From Cellvibrionales bacterium UBA4495 (lineage in GTDB: Bacteria > Pseudomonadota > Gammaproteobacteria > Pseudomonadales > Porticoccaceae), in NCBI GenBank assembly GCA_002388905.1, contig DGNJ01000129.1:1-9475 (forward strand): DNA of 9,475 nucleotides, read 5' to 3'. The translations under genes and the position numbers were made by a program. Positions 5,674 through 9,475 of the stretch are shown one piece after another (within the stretch, counting starts at the first letter, position 1; each line of letters begins with the position of its first letter). The notes under the pieces were generated by a model that was not told the DNA's origin, did not search any database, and saw nothing but the letters and a program-made list of their open reading frames with translations.

Positions 5674-6141
5674 ATGCTCGACAAATCCCGGGAGGCCATG
5701 CAGCGCTGGCGTGGTGTCAATGAACGGCTCGACCGCTGGCTGGAGGAACGCCACCAGTTGGTTACCTTACTGTTTGACTTCGCCGCCCATCAGGATTTCG
5801 ACTCAAAGGTACCCGGGCTGAGCAACAAGGTGCGCAAGTTCAATACCCTGCTGATCGACTACATCTCGGCCGGGCACTTCGAAATCTACCAGCAACTTGT
5901 CGATGAAGGCCGGGAAAATGGCGATAACATGGATGTCCGGGAAACCGCCAGGCTTTTCGAGGTCATTGACCAGAGCACGGAGCTGGCTCTGGCCTTTAAC
6001 GAAAAATACGAAAAGATAGCCGATCTCTCAGGGCTCGCCGACGAGCTTTCCCGCCTGGGTGAAACCCTGGAGAATCGTTTCGAAGTGGAGGATCATATGA
6101 TCAGCGTCCTTCACGATGCCCACCTCCAGAACGACAAGTAA
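5674..6141 (+). CDS. rsd: Rsd/AlgQ-family anti-sigma-70 regulator
   Basis: Rsd binds the housekeeping sigma factor RpoD in the cytoplasm and lowers its competition with alternative sigma factors. The Pseudomonas homologue AlgQ also influences alginate and siderophore genes. This 155-residue protein has the usual length and all-helical character. Recognisable blocks are RWRGVNERLDRWLEERHQLV (11-30), FNTLLIDYISAGHFEIYQQL (56-75), ALAFNEKYE (105-113) and ENRFEVEDHMISVLHDAH (133-150). The ATG at 5674 has AGGAAA at 5661-5666 as ribosome site. It is transcribed alone, divergent from FAN1 and convergent with the GST gene. The upstream 14-bp repeats are the obvious candidates for its control. Function is assigned from family resemblance; no residues look abnormal. 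Confidence 0.9.
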   Translation: MLDKSREAMQRWRGVNERLDRWLEERHQLVTLLFDFAAHQDFDSKVPGLSNKVRKFNTLLIDYISAGHFEIYQQLVDEGRENGDNMDVRETARLFEVIDQSTELALAFNEKYEKIADLSGLADELSRLGETLENRFEVEDHMISVLHDAHLQNDK

Positions 6142-6163
6142 TTTTTGCGGCGGTGTTCCGGCG

Positions 6164-6183
6164 CGGTCGTGCGTTAGCGACCG
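6164..6183. terminator. weak hairpin between convergent rsd and GST genes
   Basis: CGGTCG (6164-6169) and CGACCG (6178-6183) pair around an eight-base loop, 23 bases after the rsd stop. A run of five T precedes the stem rather than following it, so it is not a classic terminator for either gene. No other feature is evident in the 117-base gap. Confidence 0.25.
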
Positions 6184-6258
6184 GTCCGGGAAAGGGCTAC
6201 CCCTCATGCCGGTCACCATGATTCCGGTTGGCAATGCGGCTGCCACGACCCTGTTCCC

Positions 6259-6888
6259 TCAGGGGGGCGTGGCGGCGCCGAAATAGCCGCCTTTTTGCTC
6301 CGCGCGCTCAAAGGCGGGTCGATCGTGCAGGCGCGCCACCCAGCCGCGAATGTTGGGATAGTCCGCCAACGACATCAGTTGGCCGGCGGTTTCGCCAACG
6401 AAGCTTACGTGGATGTCGGCGGCGGTGAATCTGTTGTCCACCAGGTAGTCGGTTCCGGCGAGCGCGGATTCGATATAGCCGAGATGCTTGGCGGCCTGCA
6501 TCCGGGCAATCTGCGTCAGTTGCCGGGTGTCGTCATCGGACATTTTGCAGAATATCTCCAGCAGTAGCGGAAACATCCCGGAACCCTCGGCATAGTGCAT
6601 CCATTCCATGAAACGGTCATAGGCGAGGGTATCGGCTGCGGGTTGCAACTTCCCCTGGCCGTAATGGCGCAGGATATAGTCGATGATCGCGCCGGTCTCG
6701 GCAAAGGTTTCACCCTGGTCCGTGATCAGCGGAGAGGTGCCCAGGGGGTGTAGCGCTTTCATGTCCTGCGGCGCCGACAGGTTTTCGTCCCGCATATAGA
6801 GCTTCAGGTCATAGGGGGTGTCCAGTTCCTCCAGTAGCCAGAGGATTTTCTGGGAGCGGGAGTTGCTAAGGTGGTGTACGGTCAGCAT
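6259..6888 (-). CDS. glutathione S-transferase family protein
   Basis: This 209-residue cytosolic protein has the two-domain GST layout and would conjugate glutathione to electrophiles. The thioredoxin-like N-domain (about 1-78) contains HHLSNSRSQKILWLLEEL, where S10 or S12 is the likely catalytic serine. It also has the cis-proline segment TSPLI (P53) and the glutathione-binding FAETGAII (E64-T65). The helical C-domain has the folding motif FTAADIH (154-160) and ends with DRPAFERAEQKGGYFG. The substrate cannot be predicted. It starts 63 bases after the stop codon of the epoxide-hydrolase-like gene on the same strand and has no strong promoter of its own, so the two probably share a transcript. 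Its ribosome site is weak (AGGCGAGAG region), fitting a downstream operon gene. The start at 6888 is supported because the conserved fold begins directly at MLTVHHL. Confidence 0.92.
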   Translation of the reverse strand: MLTVHHLSNSRSQKILWLLEELDTPYDLKLYMRDENLSAPQDMKALHPLGTSPLITDQGETFAETGAIIDYILRHYGQGKLQPAADTLAYDRFMEWMHYAEGSGMFPLLLEIFCKMSDDDTRQLTQIARMQAAKHLGYIESALAGTDYLVDNRFTAADIHVSFVGETAGQLMSLADYPNIRGWVARLHDRPAFERAEQKGGYFGAATPP

Positions 6889-6951
6889 GACAGGTTCTCT
6901 CGCCTGATAGGTGTTTCCGGCTTTGTTTTCAGGGGGATAATTCCCACGGGG

Positions 6952-7386
6952 TTAACCCGCCTGGGAGAGGGCTTCGTCCAATTCCGCCGGGGTAACGCCC
7001 ATCTGCTGCATGACCTCCGCGGCATCCCAGTATTCCCGCCATTCACAAATTTTCTTTTGATCGTTGAGACGGAATATGGCATTGACCCGCGCCGACACCT
7101 GGCGTCCGTCCTTCAGCAGGGTTACATGGTCGGTACGTTCGGTGAAGACGTAGTCGCCATCCGCTCCCAGCACGTGGATTTCGCAGTCGCAGTCCCTGTA
7201 GGTACGATATTGTTGTTCAAGGACCTCGCGTATCGCCGCCGGCCCCCGCACCGGGCTCGCCGCCGGGACCAGCGACTGGTAGACGGCGTCGTCCGCCAGG
7301 TAGGTTTGCAGGCGCTCGAAATCCGGCTCGGTAGCGTGAAAAATACTCAGGTAGTCGGTTACGGTCTGCTTGTGGGTGTTACTCAT
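6952..7386 (-). CDS. limonene-1,2-epoxide hydrolase-like / SnoaL-like NTF2-fold protein
   Basis: This 144-residue protein has the cone-shaped NTF2-like fold pattern shared by limonene-1,2-epoxide hydrolase (LEH) and SnoaL-like proteins. The LEH hallmark Arg-x-Asp is present as R84-T-D86 in FTERTDHV, and the later block is ICEWREYWD (113-121). In Rhodococcus LEH, from memory, the active site is Y53, N55, R99, D101, W130 and D132. By that alignment Y36, R84, D86 and W116 are kept, N55 becomes S38, and D132 becomes E118. Hydrolase activity is therefore plausible but not assured; an isomerase or binding role is possible. The ATG at 7386 follows a good GGGAGA six bases upstream. It heads a likely two-gene operon with the GST, and both could detoxify epoxides or other electrophiles (inferred from adjacency). 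Its stop codon lies within the palindrome GGGTTAACCC (6949-6958). Confidence 0.75.
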   Translation of the reverse strand: MSNTHKQTVTDYLSIFHATEPDFERLQTYLADDAVYQSLVPAASPVRGPAAIREVLEQQYRTYRDCDCEIHVLGADGDYVFTERTDHVTLLKDGRQVSARVNAIFRLNDQKKICEWREYWDAAEVMQQMGVTPAELDEALSQAG

Positions 7387-7445
7387 GCTTTGTCTCCCGG
7401 AGATTACTTTTGGCAGTGATTAATGCGAGTGTCTGAAAGGGACCC

Positions 7446-7474
7446 AGCATCTCCTTTAAGTTTGGGACTGTCAA
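7446..7474 (-). promoter_or_regulatory. candidate sigma-70 promoter for the LEH-like/GST operon
   Basis: A perfect -35 TTGACA lies on the minus strand at 7474-7469. Seventeen bases further is GATGCT (7451-7446), which matches only three of six -10 positions but keeps the A2 and T6. The leader would be about 50 bases. Confidence is limited by the weak -10. Confidence 0.35.
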
Positions 7475-7562
7475 CAAGAGCAACCGGATGGGAAAAAGAA
7501 AACCGCCAGGGCGAGGACGCGTTCTGGTGGCCTCTCCACCGCCCATTGCCGATTCCGGCATT

Positions 7563-7599
7563 TGACTAAAAAGTCATAAACCGGGAAAACTGCCGGTTT
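7563..7599. repeat. two adjacent inverted repeats upstream of the cardiolipin synthase gene
   Basis: TGACT-AAAA-AGTCA (7563-7576) and AAACCGG-N8-CCGGTTT (7578-7599) are both exact and sit one base apart, 25 bases before the ATG at 7624. The first overlaps a TTGACT (7562-7567) that could be a -35, though no good -10 follows. Such paired dyads suggest an operator or a leader hairpin. No regulator is assigned. Confidence 0.4.
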
Positions 7600-7623
7600 C
7601 AGGGTGAGGGTTGAAAGTAAACC

Positions 7624-8730
7624 ATGGATCCAATTGGCGAGAAAAAGCCCGACATCGCACGGCAAGGGAACGAATTCCGGATTTTCACCGACGGCGATGC
7701 ACTCTACGAGGATATGTTCGCCGCCATCCACACTGCCCAACGCACCATTTGCCTTGAATCCTATATTTTCGCCAACGACAGGGTAGGGGGCCGGTTTATC
7801 GAACTGCTGTGCGAACGGGCCCGGGCGGGTGTATCGGTTCGCCTCCATATCGATGCGTTCGGCTCCCTGCCCCTGATGTTCAGCACCGCGCCCGAGCGGT
7901 TGCGCACCGCGGGTGTGGCGTTGCAATGGTTCAATCCGCCCCGTCCGCTTCGACTTTTCAGGCTCAATCGTCGCAATCACCGGAAACTGCTTGTGGTCGA
8001 CGAGAGGTTTGCCTGGCTCGGGGGATTCAACATCCACGAGGAAAGTTCGCGTCGCCATCATGGCGACGGCCACTGGCGCGATACGCATGTGCGCATGGGC
8101 GGCGAACTGGCTGGGGAGGCCGCGGAGGCTTTCGATCGGTTGTGGCGCGGCGAACGGAAAAAACCGCTGCCTGTTCCTTCCGCCGGCGATGCCTTCCTGG
8201 TCACCAACCACAACCTGCGACAGACCCACCGCTTCCGCCGTCTGCTCAAGCGGAGCATGCGCCGGGCGCGCCAGAGTATCTGGCTGGCCACACCCTACTT
8301 CATGCCCGATGCCGGCACCCAGCGAGCCATGGCACGGGCCGCGAAACGGGGTATCGACGTGCGCCTGCTGGTTCCCTTCAAGACCGACCGGCCCGTTACG
8401 CAATGGGCGGCCCGCGCGGCGTACGCCCGGTTATTGGCGGCGGGAGTCCGCATCTACGAATTCCAGCCGCGTATCCTGCATGCCAAGACAGCCGTGGTCG
8501 ATGGACACTGGAGCACCGTGGGCACCGCCAATCTCGATTACCGGAGTTTTTACGTTAATTTCGAATTGAACCTGATCTCAACCAGAATAGATCTGGCCCG
8601 GGAACTGGCCCGCAACTTTCGTGACGACCTGGCGGTGTCGGAGCAGGTCACCAGCGAGCGCTGGCGGCGACGGGGGCTCAGGGTGCGCATTACCGAACTG
8701 GTCGGCTGGCTGGCGAGAAAATACCTCTGA
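7624..8730 (+). CDS. cls: ClsB-like cardiolipin synthase (phospholipase D family)
   Basis: This 368-residue protein is a phospholipase D superfamily phosphatidyltransferase. It is predicted to make cardiolipin at the inner membrane from phosphatidylglycerol or, as for E. coli ClsB, other donors. Both HKD motifs are complete: H119-x-K121-x4-D126 in NHRKLLVVD followed by WLGGFNI, and H286-x-K288-x4-D293 in LHAKTAVVD followed by GTANLDYRSF. There is no N-terminal pair of membrane helices, unlike ClsA, so it resembles the shorter ClsB type. Interfacial attachment could come from the very basic C-terminal region (about 346-366, RWRRRGLRVR...). The ATG at 7624 is the first in frame. GAGGG lies rather far upstream (13 bases) and GAAAG nearer, so the ribosome site is ordinary to weak. 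It is transcribed alone, divergent from the LEH-like operon. Lack of a non-cytoplasmic signal argues against a secreted phospholipase. Confidence 0.9.
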   Translation: MDPIGEKKPDIARQGNEFRIFTDGDALYEDMFAAIHTAQRTICLESYIFANDRVGGRFIELLCERARAGVSVRLHIDAFGSLPLMFSTAPERLRTAGVALQWFNPPRPLRLFRLNRRNHRKLLVVDERFAWLGGFNIHEESSRRHHGDGHWRDTHVRMGGELAGEAAEAFDRLWRGERKKPLPVPSAGDAFLVTNHNLRQTHRFRRLLKRSMRRARQSIWLATPYFMPDAGTQRAMARAAKRGIDVRLLVPFKTDRPVTQWAARAAYARLLAAGVRIYEFQPRILHAKTAVVDGHWSTVGTANLDYRSFYVNFELNLISTRIDLARELARNFRDDLAVSEQVTSERWRRRGLRVRITELVGWLARKYL

Positions 8731-8793
8731 TTGTCCCGATAGCTAAGAATAGCCTCATTAACCGGCATAAGAATTTGTTAACAATAATTTTGG

Positions 8794-8812
8794 CAAGGGT
8801 GCGACCCCCTTG
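8794..8812 (+). terminator. hairpin downstream of the cardiolipin synthase gene
   Basis: CAAGGG and CCCTTG pair over a seven-base loop, 63 bases after the stop codon. It is followed by AAATCC, not a T-run, so it is at best a weak intrinsic terminator. Just upstream is the exact 10-base palindrome TTGTTAACAA (8775-8784), which might be a protein site for the next gene. Confidence 0.3.
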
Positions 8813-8858
8813 AAATCCACCGGCACGAGCCAACCTCCTACAAGTAACCACTTAGTGC

Positions 8859-8900
8859 AACTATAGTTATAAACCCGGCATGAATTATTGTCGGGTTATA
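8859..8900. promoter_or_regulatory. palindrome plus long hairpin in front of the nicotinamidase gene
   Basis: An exact palindrome AACTATAGTT (8859-8868) contains a good -10-like TATAGT (8862-8867). It overlaps by one base an inverted repeat whose arms are TATAAACCCGGCA (8868-8880) and TGTCGGGTTATA (8889-8900). As RNA the arms pair over 12 positions with one G-U pair and one bulged A, around an eight-base loop, ending 31 bases before the ATG. No U-run follows. It may be an operator for an NAD-pathway repressor, a leader hairpin, or both. No matching -35 is obvious. Confidence 0.45.
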
Positions 8901-8931
8901 GAGTGAACCCATTCCAATCGCGAGGTGGCTT

Positions 8932-9475
8932 ATGCTTCCCGAAAACGTATTGAAGCAGGGGGACGCTGTGCTTGCCGTGGATGTCCAGAACGACTTCTGT
9001 CCCGGAGGCGCGCTGGCCGTTGAAGACGGCGACAAGGTAGTGCCTGTATTGAACCGTTGGATCGAGGCCGCGCAGAAAAAAGGCGTTCCCGTGGTGGCTT
9101 CTCGGGACTGGCATACGCTTTCCCACTGTTCCTTCAAGGCCCAGGGCGGGCCATGGCCCGAACACTGTGTCCAGGATACCCACGGCGCCGAATACCATCC
9201 CGATCTGGCTCTTCCTGCGGACGCGGTGCGGGTCAGCAAGGGCACGGCCTTCGACAAGGATGCCTATTCCGCCTTTGACGGGACGGGGTTGGCCGGCTAC
9301 CTCAAGGACCGGGGAATCGAACGGCTCTGGATCGGTGGCCTGGCCCAGGATGTCTGTGTGCTGGAAACCGTCAAGGAAGCCTGTCATCACGGTTTCGAAA
9401 CCCATGTGTTGGTGCCCGCCACCCGGCCGGTGGATCCGGACAAGGCCGATATCGTCCTCCGGGAGATGCGCGAGG
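8932..9475 (+). CDS. pncA: nicotinamidase (isochorismatase family), 3' end cut by the window
   Basis: Nicotinamidase hydrolyses nicotinamide to nicotinate and ammonia, feeding NAD salvage in the cytoplasm. The 181 visible residues cover nearly all of a family member of about 200-215 residues; no stop is reached before the window ends. The catalytic triad is visible as D17 (AVDVQNDF), K103 (RVSKGT) and C142 (GLAQDVCVLETV). The metal ligands are D59 and H61 (SRDWH) and H78 (PWPEHCV). The segments CPGGALAV and DAYSAFDGT are also typical of PncA rather than isochorismatase. The ATG at 8932 has GAGG at 8922-8925, six bases upstream. It follows the cardiolipin synthase on the same strand after 201 bases that contain a hairpin-rich leader, so it probably has its own promoter. 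Whether it continues into an operon is not visible. Confidence 0.93.
   Translation, partial: MLPENVLKQGDAVLAVDVQNDFCPGGALAVEDGDKVVPVLNRWIEAAQKKGVPVVASRDWHTLSHCSFKAQGGPWPEHCVQDTHGAEYHPDLALPADAVRVSKGTAFDKDAYSAFDGTGLAGYLKDRGIERLWIGGLAQDVCVLETVKEACHHGFETHVLVPATRPVDPDKADIVLREMRE

Noticed and set aside
7379..7561. Short minus-strand open frame (60 codons) overlapping the start of the LEH-like gene by eight bases
   Set aside because: There is no good ribosome site at its ATG. An internal ATG directly abutting AAAGGAG has no room for initiation, and the peptide is not recognisable. A leader peptide cannot be fully excluded.
7471..8403. Minus-strand open frame (310 codons) antisense to the cardiolipin synthase
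   Set aside because: The plus strand holds two perfect HKD motifs in this stretch, so the reverse frame is a shadow.
8896..9405. Minus-strand open frame (169 codons) antisense to the nicotinamidase
   Set aside because: The plus-strand reading carries the full nicotinamidase triad and metal ligands; it merely runs off the window edge without a stop.

Overview
The window looks like ordinary chromosome from a GC-rich (roughly 60% by eye) gammaproteobacterium. The pseudomonad/Marinobacter-like style is inferred from three things: an Rsd/AlgQ-type anti-sigma factor, the bacterial FAN1 (VRR-NUC) nuclease found together with an XPD/DinG-type helicase, and a CTGT-N8-ACAG LexA-type box. I see no rRNA, tRNA, insertion sequence, integrase, phage gene or CRISPR array.

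Layout. Positions 1-711 hold one small unrecognised minus-strand gene (149-412) with a good ribosome binding site and a dyad-rich upstream region. Positions 712-5343 are a DNA-repair segment. It contains a minus-strand helicase with an N-terminal PD-(D/E)XK nuclease domain (712-3021) and a minus-strand FAN1-like nuclease (3583-5343). A small plus-strand secreted or membrane protein gene (3214-3549) is wedged between them. Positions 5344-5673 are a complex divergent control region. It holds a near-consensus LexA box over a candidate FAN1 promoter, two interrupted palindromes, and four tandem 14-bp repeats just upstream of rsd. Then come rsd (5674-6141, plus strand), a likely two-gene minus-strand operon of a limonene-epoxide-hydrolase-like protein and a glutathione S-transferase (7386 to 6259), a ClsB-like cardiolipin synthase (7624-8730, plus) and the 5' part of a nicotinamidase gene (8932 to the window edge, plus).

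How the parts may work together. FAN1 is a structure-specific nuclease of interstrand-crosslink repair. The helicase has an Fe-S XPD core plus its own nuclease domain, so the pair plausibly forms a damage-processing module, and the LexA box suggests FAN1 is SOS-induced. The epoxide-hydrolase-like protein and the GST could form a small electrophile-detoxification unit. Rsd (sigma-70 sequestration), cardiolipin synthase (membrane lipid) and nicotinamidase (NAD salvage) are housekeeping or stress genes with no evident link to the repair module.

No clearly new multi-gene system is evident. The best leads are the SOS-type control of the FAN1 locus, the repair pair split by an opposite-strand gene, the 14-bp tandem repeat array, and a strong hairpin plus palindrome in front of the nicotinamidase gene. 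All motif calls come from reading the sequence by eye; no database search was run.
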